From assembly GCF_010015445.1 (NCBI RefSeq), contig NC_053112.1, positions 38,930,281-38,994,280 on the forward strand: a stretch of 64,000 nucleotides of DNA, given 5' to 3'. Each line of letters begins with the position of its first letter. Position 1 is the stretch's first letter. The position numbers and the translations under genes are program-made. Shown here in pieces: positions 53,104 to 63,925 of the stretch. Under the pieces are notes generated by a model. The model was given only the letters and a program-made list of their open reading frames with translations. It ran no database searches and had not been told where the DNA came from. The DNA is from Perca fluviatilis. Its lineage: Eukaryota > Chordata > Actinopteri > Perciformes > Percidae.

Positions 53104-53623
53104 AGGTCCCATGACATGGTGCTCTTTGAATGCTTTTATATAGACCTAAGGGGTCCCCTAATACTGTATCTGAAGTCTCTTTCACGAAATTCAGCTTTGG
53201 TGCAGAACTACAGCCACTAGAGCCAGTCCTACAATGAGCTTTCCTTAGGATGTGCCATTTCTGTGTCTGAAGCTATTGAGGAGGAGAGAGGGAGGGGCAA
53301 GGTGGATGGTGGGGGTGTGGGCTTGACCAACTGCCACTTTTCTCATTTGAAAGCCATGATGTCTCTCTCTCATGGGTTGGCCAAATTCTCTGGGCGGGCA
53401 AAGCAGAGAAAGGGGAGGTAACCTTGCTCCTTATGACCTCATAACAAGCAGATTCCAAAACGGCTCATCTGAGCTTTAATTTTCTCAAAGGCAGAGCAGG
53501 ATACCCAGGGCTCGGTTTACACCTATCACCATTTCTAGCCACTGGAGGACCATAGGCAGGCTGGGGGAACTCATATTAATGTTAAAAAACCTCATAAAGT
53601 GAAATTTTAATGCCATGGGACCT
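53104..53623 (-). mobile_element. Compact 520-bp copy of the AGGTCCCATG TTAA element, nested in the LINE
   Basis: TTAA lies at 53100-53103 and 53624-53627. The ends are AGGTCCCATGACATGG and TTAATGCCATGGGACCT. Reverse-complemented, it matches the 21256-26877 element core and contains only one copy of the 46-bp unit (53130-53180). It is therefore the best view here of the unexpanded element. Confidence 0.9.
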
Positions 53624-53627
53624 TTAA

Positions 53628-55085
53628 AAGCTGCACTAAAATCTACAAATAGGACTCTAGCATGCCCTTTAGGAAGTGCAAGCTGTTTTGAAATAGGGTG
53701 TAGAAGAACCAGCACAGCGTCATCAGTCCCTCTGTCACTTCTGTAAGCGAACTGCAGCGGATCTAACACGCTGGTCACTTGAGAGGTCAGGAGATCTACC
53801 AGAACTATCTCCATTGTTTTACACAGTATGGAGGTGATGGCTATAGGTCGGGAATCTTCAGGCTTACTTGCACCAGGCTTCTTAGGTAGGCCTATGGGCC
53901 TTATTAAAGAAAATGTCCAATACGTGGGTACACCAGCAACTAGGAGGGAGGTAAAAAGCCTTGAGAAAACACCTTTTAATTGTGGGGCACAGGCTTTAAG
54001 TAAGCGGGCTTTCAGGCCATCTGGGCCAGTGGCCTTATTCGGCTTTAATTTGGTGAGGCTTTTGGCAACAGCATCTTCTGTGATAAATATTGGTGAACCT
54101 ATTGGGAGATTTTTACAGATGTCATCACACTCACCCTTATCATCCACAGCATCGAACCTGCAGAAGAACGTACTCATTTCCTCTACAAGACTTTGACTGC
54201 AAGCTACAAGACTGTCACCTTTTTTGCAGCTTTTCCCCATTAAAGTGTTTAAACCCTCCCAGGCCTGTTTTATGTTACCGCTGAAAAATGTACTCTCAAT
54301 CTTATGTTTATATTCAATTTTTGCCTTTAGGATACCCCCCTTAATTGTTTCCTTTTTTCCTGCACTAATTCCATATTGCCTGAACAAAAGGAAAAAAATT
54401 CTTTCATTAAGACAGGTTTTCAATTGTTTGGAAACCCAGGGTTTATTATTTGGGAATATTTTAATAGTCTTTGTTTCAGACACACAGTCCTCGCAGAATG
54501 TAATAGTCTATATGACGTTATAGTGTCCGTAAGTTCATTCCCATCCTGGCAGGATTCAAAGAAGGTGTCCCAATTTGTGTTGTCAAAGCAGTCCCTGAGT
54601 TGATCTTGGTTTATTTCAGACCACACCTGTATCTGATTAATGACTGGTTTCGTCCTTTTAAGCATAGCTTTATATTTAGGCAGGAGGTGAATTACATTAT
54701 GGTCGGATTTTCCGAGGGGTGGTCTGCACACCGCTTTGTATGCCTGAGGGATATTTCCGTAGCAGCGGTCAATGGTCCGATTTAACCGTGTGGGACAGTC
54801 AACATATTGATGAACAGTGGGCAGATGTGTAGACAAGTTACATGAGTTAAAGTCCCCGAAGACGAAGACAGGCTGGTCTGCAGAACGGGCGAGTGCATCA
54901 TTATAGCTCTCTGTTATTTTTTCCCCTGCTGCTTCGTCATTTGGTCCGGGCACATACACAAGAATAACAGTAATTTTACCCAACTCTCGCGAGAGATAGA
55001 ATGGTCTGAAAGATACAGTCAATATTTCATAGTCCGGTGTGCACACCATTGACATATATATAAGGTGCAGGACAGGACACACAAA
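53628..55085 (-). pseudogene. Rex1-like endonuclease and RT N-terminal part, with one frameshift
   Basis: From 55082 downward the frame encodes an apurinic-type endonuclease C-terminal half: LGKITVILVYVPGPNDEAAG, QPVFVFGDFNS, RPPLGKSDHNVIHLLPKYK. From 54483 a second frame takes over with FPNNKPWVSKQLKTCLNER, then the RT motifs LKPNKATGPDGLKARLLKAC, RPIAITSILCKTMEIVL, LQFAYRSDRGTDDAVLVLLH and HARVLFVDFSAAF, where the 53104-53623 insertion cuts it. The two frames overlap at 54420-54483, so a small indel near 54470 separates them. Confidence 0.83.
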
Positions 55086-55629
55086 GACAGAACTCTAACT
55101 ACCAGTAGGGGGCAGCAGCAGCACGTTCCTCACAGGACAGGTGAGCGGACGAGGGGGGCTGCTGTTAGTGCTGTAGCCTATGAACGTGGTTGGTGACGAT
55201 TTGACGTAAATAAAATAAGTATTAGGCTACACGTTTAATCCAGCACGTAGGTGGGAAATCTGTTTCACAACGATGAAAGCGTTTCTGTCTAGAAGTAACT
55301 TGCAGTGGTCCTATAGCTGCTGCCTTTCTCGCTGTTTTCGGAGAAATCCATCTTATTAATCAGCATGTCATTTGGTGATTGCTGCTCCTCATTGAATCAG
55401 CCCCGCCCCCCCCCAGGCCCTGGGTCCACGGCATGCTCTCCTCCCACTCCCACTGCCCAGCGCCGTGAACACAACCTCAAGAGATCGTGTCTGGCGCGTT
55501 TCCCACAGAAGTCCAACTATATTTCGTTCATACCTCGTGAAGCTGCATTTTTTTAGAAACCTTTCTTGGAGATAACGTTTGACGCAGAGCGCGTTTTTTT
55601 TTTTAATTTTTTAGTTGAACGTCGGGTAA
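55086..55629 (+). promoter_or_regulatory. rab33b: rab33b promoter and 5' UTR
   Basis: A GC box (CCCCGCCCCCC) is at 55401-55411 and no TATA box is evident near it. A stop codon (TAA, 55627-55629) lies immediately before and in frame with the ATG, fixing the start. The LINE ends about 315 bp upstream of the GC box. Confidence 0.5.
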
Positions 55630-58600
55630 ATGGAGTCATCTCTTGAGTTTTCCAACTCTTTGGGCAGCCTGTCCTCCGTGTTGACTCGGTGTCGGACCTT
55701 TAAAGTGCTGGTGATAGGAGACTCCGGGGTGGGGAAGACCTGCCTCACACACCGACTCTGCGCCGGAGAGTTCCCCCGCAGAGTGGAGGCTACCATCGGG
55801 GTGGACTTCCGCGATTTACAGCTGGATGTCCACGGAGAGAAAATCAAGGTACCGGGGGAAGTGTATGCATCGAGGCAATTCGAAGTGCTTTAGGCTACAT
55901 CGCCTAAAACATTAAAGAGCAGTTAAAAACACTTACAAATATATACATATAAAAACTGAAATAGAATAAGACAAAATACAAGAATAAAAGTTACAGTGCA
56001 GGAGGGGTGATTAAAGCCCTTTTTTAAACTTGATCCCGGCACCCCAAAAAACTGTTAATCTACAGCTAATCTGAGGAGTTCTGCTCTGGAAATATCCCAG
56101 CATCATGAAACTAAACCCAAAATCTAGATGCCGAGATAATTCTGAAAGAAAAAAAAACATTCTGAGCCATTTTCAGAAAATTAGTCAAAATTGCATAAAT
56201 CTCTAATTTTCAAAAGTTATTGATACAGCATTTTGGAAATGTCTGCTTTTCTATGGATAGATGCCAGGAACCCCTACAGCCCTGATCCTAGAATCGCCCC
56301 TGTAGTGCAGGTATAAGAAATGCAATTATTTAAAGAAAGGCAGCATCACAAACAAACGTCTTCATCTTAGATTTAACAGAACTTAGAGTTGCAGCGGCCG
56401 GCAATTGAAACAAACTGCAGGTCAGAACAAATAAACAGGCTAACAGATCTGTTTACACACACCATTTGCTTCCAACTGGTTAGTTTAAATAAACCGACTG
56501 CTAATGAAGTAATCCACGTCATGTTGGCTCTTTTAGGTTGTATGTTAATCACCTGTAATTTTCACATTGAATTCAGCGCTCTTCATGGGCCCAATTCCAC
56601 TGATAATTCAGACCAGACAAAATTCAATTCAATTTTATTTATAGTATCAAATCATAACAAGAGTTAATCTCAAGACACTTTACAGATAGAGTAGGTCTAG
56701 ACCACACTCTATAATTTAGACCCAACAATTCCAGTAATTCCCACAAGAGCAAGCATTTAGTGCGACAGTGGCGAGGAAAAACTTCCTTTTAGGGAGAAAC
56801 CTGGGTCAGACCTAGGCTCTTGGTAGGCGGTGTCTGACGGTGCCCGTTGGGGGTGTGATGAACAGTGGCAATAATAGTCATAATAAAGATAATGGAACTA
56901 TGACCAGAAATAGTAGTTGTAGAACTACATGGTGTTGCAGGGCACTGCAGGGCATTACAGCATACTGCAGGGCGTAGAAGGATACTGCAGGGCGTAGCAG
57001 GGCACTGCAGGGCATTACAGGGTACTGCAGGGCGTAGCAGGGTACTGCAGGGCGTAGCAGGGCACTGCAGAGCGTAGCAGGACGTAGCAGGGCACTGCAG
57101 GACGTAGCAGGGCACTGCAGGGAGTAACAGGGTACTGCGGGGTGTAGCAGGACGTAGCAGGGCACTGCAGGACGTAGCAGGACACTGCAGGGCATAGAAG
57201 GACGTAGCAGGCCACTGCAGGGTGTAGCAGGACGTAGCAGGGTACTGCAAGGCGTAGCAGGGCACTGCAGAGCGTAGCAGGGCACTGCAGGGAGTAACAG
57301 GTTACTGCGGGGCATAGCAGGGTGTAGCAGGACGTAGCAGGGCACTGCAGGACGTAGCAGGGTACTGCAGGGCGTAGCAGGATACTGCAGGGTGTAGCAG
57401 GGCACTGCAGGGCATAGAAGGATATAGCAGGCCACTGCAGGGTGTAGCAGGACGTAGCAGGGTACTGCAGGACATAGCAGGGTACTGCAGGACATAGCAG
57501 GGCACTGCGGGGCACTGCAGGGCATAGCCGGGTTTAACTCTAAATAGGTCTATTAGGCTGGACGACATGGCCAAAACCTTCATTCCCGATATACAGGGCA
57601 TTTCATACCTCGACAATTACATATATCACAAACATAGTATGTTCTGATAATTCAATAAATAAAAAGCCTATATGAAATACTCCTGTGTGAATAAAATCTG
57701 AAACTTGACAGAAGAATACGGAGTTTTTCTGTTTTATTAAGAACTTCAGTGCAAAGTGAACATAACGTGCAAAGAATATTGCTGTAATGCTCTGTAATCT
57801 TGACAGAAACGACATAGATGTTGTAAACGATAGACATTTTATAGCCTTTTGACGATATTTGTCATCCTATCGCCCAGCCCTTATTCTGAGGGATTTGTCC
57901 CAGACTGCATGACTGAGAATCCTCTGGGTGAAAGAAACTCAGCAGAACTAATGCAGCCTGTAAATCACTGTGAAGATGACATGTTTGATTCCTATGGCAT
58001 GTTAGCGGTTACATCAACAGCCTTAACTCAACTCTGATTTTCCTCAGGTTGTCACAAGTTTAATTTGAACCGCGTCGCGTGAACACATGGAAGGGCCTGG
58101 TTTCTTCAGTGATTCTGTGGGCGTTAGTTGGCTTGTGCTACTTCCTGAGTGTTTTGAAATGACCACATGACAGGGGAAGTGTGTCAGTGGTGACAGGATT
58201 TTGTTTATAACTTTAGGGTAGAGGAGGGTTCCAGCTTTGCCCCCCAGTACCTTAAATTAATAATGGAATTGGACATAATAATTTTTTTTTTTAATGCAAA
58301 TTGAATTGCCATTTTACCAGGGATGTTTTTATTAGACTTCTGGTGCAAGTCCAAGTCAATCAAGCCAAGTCTCATGGAAATCAAGTCACAGGTCTTCAGG
58401 TTTTTGAGATTCGAGATTTTCCTTTCAAATCTGTGTTTGCAGGCTTTTACACAAAGTCCTTTCACAGCGTAGACCTGGTAATCAAATACGTTTGTGTTAT
58501 TGTGTTCAGTGCCTGCATTGGACCAAAAAAAAGGGTGCCAGTACCCTAATTCAGCAGTTCCATGACATGATCATCACATGTGTTGTGTCTTGGATATATT

Positions 58601-59083
58601 TATATTTGTGCTACAGTATATCTAGTAAGGGGTGACCCCCAAGTAGTCCGATCTAAGGAGCCTTTATCAGCTGCCCTCTTGAACCGTCGCAGTGTCTGAG
58701 ATTGTGCTTAAGAAACAAAGGATCATTCCATTCGGGCTATACGGGGGTGCTGAATGTCTGATTTTACATAGAACTGCTTGGTTTTTCACAATAAATCATT
58801 AAATAGATTGCCTATTTTGGTGCAAGCATCAGCCTATTAATAATACTGTTAGTAACAATTAGAAGTAAGGGTACTTACTGTATGTGGACACAAATCAGAA
58901 GTGCCGGCCCGGTACCTAGTACTGGCCCATTTCAGGCACTGATTGTATTGTACGTTTATGTTGTCTCCAATGTATGTATTTATTTGCTTGGTCAGCACTA
59001 GATTGGTGTTATTCACAGAGAGATCTGACTTTCTAATGATGAGATCAACTTGTCTGCTCTCTGTTCTCTCTCAGTGGTGATTC

Positions 59084-59157
<74 letters not shown>

Positions 59158-59287
59158 TGCGGAGGGGGGGTATTTCAACACAGGATTTATTTTCCTCTCC
59201 ATGCCTGTCCTCTCATTCATTTCCTCTTTACCACTTTTTTTCTGTCTCTACAACCTCCTCCAAAGTGCCTGCCTACATGTCAATCTC

Positions 59288-59353
<66 letters not shown>

Positions 59354-60522
59354 CCTCTCACCTCCAGCTCCAGCTGTGGGACACAGCAGGACAGGAGCGT
59401 TTCCGTAAGTCCATGGTGCAACACTACTATCGCAACGTCCACGCTGTGCTCTTCATATATGATGTCACCTGCCCTGCCAGCTTCCGCAGTCTGACTGCCT
59501 GGATAGAAGAGTGCCGGCAGCACTCCCTCGGGCGAGACATCCCCAGGTAGTCTCGCATTGCCAGACATATCGATACCAACTGTGGAGTAAGGTCTGGCTA
59601 CACCACACATAGATTCTACGACAGGAGAGAGAAAAAATGCTCTGGGTTGTTTGCATTTCTTTAAACCAATCATGGTCGTCTTTAGCGGCGCTAAGCTCCG
59701 GACGCAGCGACGGCTGCTCCGTAAAATAGTCTCGGGAAGGAACTTGTTTTGGTGGAACATTTGCACCCCGGCAGAAGAAAATGCCACATATAAACAAAGT
59801 TTCATATTCTGTTCACACAATACATTAACGTGAGCTATTGAAATTAGCTGATACATGGTTAAACATAATTTGCTCTCACCAGTGTATCTCCGTGTGTATT
59901 TCGTCCACAGCAATCCCACCAATCGGCCCCAAACGGCCCAGTTAGAGAGTCAATGCCGTAAACATATTCTTTGTAAATCTTTATAATCATTCCCCGAAAG
60001 AACCAAGCAGGCCTGCCTTGTTGCACGATCCAAATTTTCTTCAAAACTTGCCATTTTCACAGACTTTGCTTTTGTTTTTAAAAATCAAATCGATCATCTG
60101 TAGTCCACATCCTACGACCCTATAACTTTTTTGTGCAATTTTTAACATCACCGACCTCCATTTAGTCCCTTTCCGCTGGCCTTTCTCCTGGCAGGTTCCT
60201 GGTGGGTAATAAGAGCGACCTGCGGGACCCCAGCAGGGCCGACGGCCAGGTGAGCCAGGAGCTGGCGGCCAGCTTCGCCAAAGCCCACGGCATGATGTCT
60301 TTTGAGACGTCGGCCAAGAACCCGCCAAACAAACGTGGGAACGGTCGCCGGGTTGATGCCGAGGTGTCGTATCAGCAGGATAAGGTGGAAGACATCGTTG
60401 TTGCTCTTGGTGCTAAACTGAAGAGACAGAGGAGGCCTTCAGCAGCAAGCTCGCCGGCCTGCGGCTCCTTTAAAATCCTCAACAAGAAAAGAGCCGACAA
60501 AGAGCTGTGGACCTGCTGCTGA
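55630..60522 (+). CDS. rab33b: Rab33B-like small GTPase, complete, 3 exons
   Basis: Exons are 55630-55848, 59368-59546 and 60195-60522 (726 nt; 241 residues plus stop). The Rab G-box motifs are all present: P-loop GDSGVGKT (residues 30-37), switch I ATIGVDF with Thr55, WDTAGQE with catalytic Gln82, NKSD (138-141) and ETSAK (170-174). The segment [16 protein letters not shown] is characteristic of Rab33. The C-terminus ends in two cysteines (CC) for geranylgeranylation. Rab33B acts at the medial Golgi in retrograde traffic and binds Atg16L1 in autophagosome formation. Oddities: Gly for Asn in GDSNVGKT, Ser for Cys in NKCDL, and about 20 extra residues after ETSAKNP ([19 protein letters not shown]), which no obvious intron explains. 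RAB33A is the alternative; the WIEECRQH segment and neighbouring genes favour RAB33B. Fish have rab33b paralogues and which one this is cannot be told here. Confidence 0.92.
56620..56931 (-). mobile_element. L2 LINE 3' UTR fragment
   Basis: Matches the 3' end of the L2 at 24180-24520 in the same orientation: AATTCAATTTTATTTATAGT, CAAGACACTTTACAGATAGA, GCGACAGTGGCGAGGAAAAA, CTTGGTAGGCGGTGTCTGAC. The RT region is absent. Confidence 0.88.
56932..57532. repeat. 10-bp minisatellite, about 60 units
   Basis: Ten-base units alternate between two main forms, GGCACTGCAG and GGCGTAGCAG, with point variants (GACGTAGCAG, GGTACTGCAG, GGAGTAACAG). It starts exactly where the L2 3' fragment reaches its GCAGGGC-rich part. 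Open frames on the reverse strand ([13 protein letters not shown]...) follow from the absence of stop codons in the unit, not from a gene. Confidence 0.96.
57553..57883. mobile_element. Decayed inverted-repeat element (TAGGCTGGACGA..CGCCCAGCCCTTA)
   Basis: The left end TAGGCTGGACGACATGG and right end CCTATCGCCCAGCCCTTA are an imperfect inverted pair, resembling the TAGGGCTGGGCGATA terminus I recall from fish DNA elements. AT-rich, non-coding interior. Confidence 0.6.
59087..59153. repeat. (GT)n microsatellite
   Basis: About 33 GT units in rab33b intron 1. Confidence 0.96.
59289..59352. repeat. (CT)n microsatellite acting as polypyrimidine tract
   Basis: About 32 CT units end 15 bp before the rab33b exon 2 acceptor. 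Confidence 0.95.
59548..59880. mobile_element. Dispersed repeat starting at the rab33b exon 2 splice donor
   Basis: TAGTCTCGCATTGCCAGACA begins one base inside the intron (59548). Later segments (TGCTCTGGGTTGTTTGCAT, AAACCAATCA, GCGGCGCTAAGC) parallel 9920-9985. I recall the TAGTCTCGC..GCCAGAC start from fish hAT-like repeats. The right end was not resolved. Confidence 0.55.
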
Positions 60523-60810
60523 GAGACAGAGAGAGAAGATTTTGGGAGAATGTCATGTTTTTTAGCTCTTTATGTAAGTGTATGATTGTGTGTGTGTGTG
60601 TTTGTGTGAGTAAGCGAATGACCATCATTTTGTGCATAATAATCATTTTTTGACCAAAGACAAAAAAATGCAAAACAGATGTTACATTTGAAAGACAGTT
60701 GCTGTTACTCGCGCACCGAACTTTTAATATTTATACTCTTAAATGTGGAAATTTTGTGTATATTTGTGATGTTATTACTGCGAAATAAAAGACTGTGAAT
60801 GTATTTGGTG
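60523..60810 (+). other. rab33b: rab33b 3' UTR
   Basis: AATAAA at 60784-60789 is the likely poly(A) signal, about 260 bp after the stop; cleavage is expected near 60800-60815. Confidence 0.7.
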
Positions 60811-61090
60811 GAGGCTCTGTCCTGGCTCGCTGTTTGTTGCGCTGTATACGAGTATCTTTAAGACAGCTGTGTAATGATTAAGTATGGTACAATCTAATTC
60901 CTGGCTGGTAAGGGTCTCCCACCACAGGACTGTGTCCAGATGGACAAATCATCGGTTGGTCAGTGACCTGTCACGCACCGGTGTTGTGCATGAGCAGTGT
61001 GGGCGTCGCGCATCACATGTATTGAGATTGTGCGTCCAATCGATGATGACTCAGAGGCCGTCACATGATGAGGGAAAACCTCTTCTGCTC

Positions 61091-61157
<67 letters not shown>

Positions 61158-62219
61158 CACATGTTGATGCAACATTCAACAGCCAACTGGTAGTTGTCTT
61201 CCTCTAGGCTCAGGAAAGACAAAAGGGAGGAGAGTATGTTTTTGTCTTGCCATAACACACATTTTAAATAATAAAAAAAAAGCAATGTACTAATAAATAA
61301 GTTAGAACACCCCTTACAATAGCCTGGCTTTGGTTGAATCCAAGTCATGGATCATAAGGATCTTTATGATTTCAAGAGACAATCATGGACGCAAAGGACC
61401 CACAGACCAATGCAATGTGCTGTATGTGTTTTTTTTTTTTTATGATGTCAAGCATTTCACTTTACCTGGTCTCGACAAAATAACAATAAAAGATTTTTTT
61501 TTTTTTAAGTTAGAAAAGTTGAAATAAAAGAGTGTAGAAAACCAATCTCTCAACAAACTATTTCTCTGACTGTTGACTGTGAAAACAGCTGCATCGTTCC
61601 TGATGCTCGTGTTCGTAGAAGCAGAGTTGGGGTTTCTGGCACATCTACACCTACTTCCGAAGGGGCGTGGAGAAGGGAAGAAATCTGAAGCTTATGTTTC
61701 AACATCTGACAATATTGTCACTCTAACAGATGTGATTTCCACTATACTATAGCTAAATACAATGCTTCAGAGACAGCCTATATAGAGACATTCCACTAAT
61801 TTCACACATGTGCCTCTGGAGGTCCCATATTGTAAAAAGTAAGATTTCCATGGCCTTTTTTTGTTATAAAGCAGGTTTACGGTGCTCTATAAATACTGTG
61901 AAAGTATCAATAATCCAAAGAGCAATAAAACAACATGAAAGCATGGATCCATTCTGCCTTGTACATGGTGAATGGTTTAAAACTGGTTGTTTTATGGTGT
62001 GGGGGATGTTTTCTTTGCACTCATTGGCCACCTTAGTACCTACCTGAGTATTGTTGCTGACTATGTACAGTACATTCCTTTATGACCACAGTGTACCTAT
62101 CGTCTAATAATCTATATAAAATAAAAAATAAAAATCTTCTCTGTTTCTGGTTACATTTGGGAGAATTTCACCCTGCTATAATGCACTCTATGAATCACCT
62201 TCAATGGAATAAGGGAGGT
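60811..62219. other. Intergenic DNA downstream of rab33b
   Basis: Contains a (GT)n tract at 61095-61155 and T-rich runs. No gene recognised. Confidence 0.6.
61095..61155. repeat. (GT)n microsatellite
   Basis: About 30 GT units. Confidence 0.95.
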
Positions 62220-62224
62220 AAAGT

Positions 62225-62520
62225 TTTATTTATTTAGTATACTTTATTAATCCTGCAAGTGAAATCACTGATCAGGATCAGCACCGGCCATTTTATTCTT
62301 CCTTTTAAATTGCACATTTCAATGTCTTCATCTTTAGTTTTCTTTATTATTTTACATATTACTTAAATTTTTTTATCTTTATTTGTATATATTTCTCATA
62401 TTTTATATTTTACTTGTGCGTGTCCTAATTGATCCACCGTGGGTCGGAGAGAAACGTATTTTCAATTGCTCTGTATGTCGGGCACGTATGGCAGAATTGA
62501 CAATAAAGTTGATTTGACTG
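62225..62520 (+). mobile_element. Probable retrotransposon 3' tail
   Basis: Ends CAGAATTGACAATAAAGTTG then ATTTGACTGAC, a poly(A)-signal-bearing tail of the kind seen on fish LINEs and SINEs. The upstream part lacks recognisable coding sequence. Confidence 0.45.
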
Positions 62521-63056
62521 ACACAGCAGCTCCTCTAATAAATGGCCGACAGTTGATGGAGCAAAGAGTAGTTCAGGAGTTTCCCTAAAAAACTGAGCTT
62601 TTAATCGTGTTCTTCTGAGGTTTTTGTTTTTGGATCAGGCCGTCTTGTCCCTCGGTGCAAAAGCCAAATGTGACACTAGGTGGCAGGAACTCCATTTCAT
62701 TTTTTTTTTTTTTTTTTACAGTCAATTGTCCTCTCAAGACATCCCAAAACTGTCTCCATACAGTATTTTACCATGTTTTTTTAACATGGCCTTCTACGGA
62801 TTGGATATTTATATTCCTGCCCAGTACTTCATAATATAATATATAATAATAAATAAACTAGTGCTTTGAGACAAACAGATTGGAAGTAGCTTTCTTCCTG
62901 TGGTATTCTGTTCTCCTCGTTAAACCTCCAGCATCCTCACTTTGCCTGATTCAAGTCTTTAGATCTTTTAAATATTTCAAAATGTACATTATAAATGAAC
63001 TGAAAAGATGGCATTTTTACTGTCTGAAAAAATCTTGGGGTGGCTTTTTGTTGGTG

Positions 63057-63090
<34 letters not shown>

Positions 63091-63299
63091 GGAGGCAACT
63101 CTTTTTCCCTTCCCCCCCCATCAGAGCCACGCACGGTGCGGGCCCACAATAGCTCTTGGCACAGTGTGTGTTATGCAAGCACAGTTCACTGTCTCTTTGC
63201 GTGCAACCACATGGGACTGTAATCCACTTGAGAACAGTGTGAGGGATGTCTGATCCTCCACAGCACAGGCAACATGATGTCATCTCATTATACAACATG

Positions 63300-63925
63300 T
63301 TGTGACCAAGTCATCTTTGCTCAAGTCCCAAGTTAGTGTCAAGTCATTTGGTCCAAGTCTCAAGCAAGTCTCGAGTTCTTTTTTTTCCAAGTCAAGTCGA
63401 GTCCTTAGTCAAGGCAAGCAAGTCCCAAATCAAGTCACTTTTATTTACACCCAAGATAAAGCACTCTTACCTCTAGTATCTGGTCTTCATAAAGACAAAA
63501 GACAAGGTAGGGGTAAGGGGTCTTTGATGTTACCATCATGTTGCCATAGCAAAGACTTTTACTGACAGCCAGTCATCCGATCATCATGACAATCACATCC
63601 CGGTGAGCGGTTTTTGACTCGTCCAATCAGGATTCACAGTTAGCGCTGCGTAGCATACTTGATAGTTAGACAGAAAGGTGACAGCATTAAATTATATTAT
63701 GGCATATTTAACAGCTGACATTCTAACTTATGAACACACGCAAGTCATCCGAGTCATCATGCCTCAAGTCAAGTCAAGTCATGTCTCGAGTCATTAACTT
63801 ACAAGTCCAATTCGAGTCTCAAGTCATTCATGTTTTTGTCAAGTCGCAAGTCATCAAAATGGTGACTCGATTCGACTCGAGTCCAAGTCACCAAGTCTCA
63901 AGTCCACATCTCTGCAACGTGTCAC
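63300..63925. mobile_element. AAGTC-rich dispersed element at the right edge
   Basis: The pentamer AAGTC (or its variant GAGTC) recurs several dozen times in two clusters, 63308-63440 and 63740-63910, separated by unrelated DNA with a CGGTGAGCGG stretch. Segments such as GACTCGATTCGACTCGAGTC are short palindromes. A smaller AAGTC cluster is at 58345-58395. I recall this as a common fish repeat; its class is not determined here. Confidence 0.7.

Larger units (their letters stand above)
49662..55085 (-). mobile_element. Rex1-like non-LTR retrotransposon, broken by two nested TTAA elements
   Basis: LINE sequence occupies about 53628-55085, 53059-53099 and 49662-50700 on the minus strand. It encodes an endonuclease domain, then a reverse transcriptase, then ends with a tail reading GGACAATAAAGATTTATTC on the minus strand near 49662-49684. 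It is probably 5'-truncated near 55085. Interruptions are the elements at 50705-53054 and 53104-53623. Assignment to Rex1 rather than another CR1-related clade rests on the style of the RT motifs and tail, and is inference. Confidence 0.8.
55849..59367 (+). other. rab33b: rab33b intron 1
   Basis: Donor is GTACCG. The intron contains an L2 3' fragment, a 10-bp minisatellite, an inverted-repeat element at 57553-57883, and GT and CT microsatellites. The acceptor is ctcacctccAG at 59358-59367. Confidence 0.8.

Noticed and set aside
56789..57616. Long reverse-strand open frames (up to 215 codons) rich in C, A, P and L
   Set aside because: They are translations of a 10-bp minisatellite without stop codons; several frames are open at once and there is no gene context.
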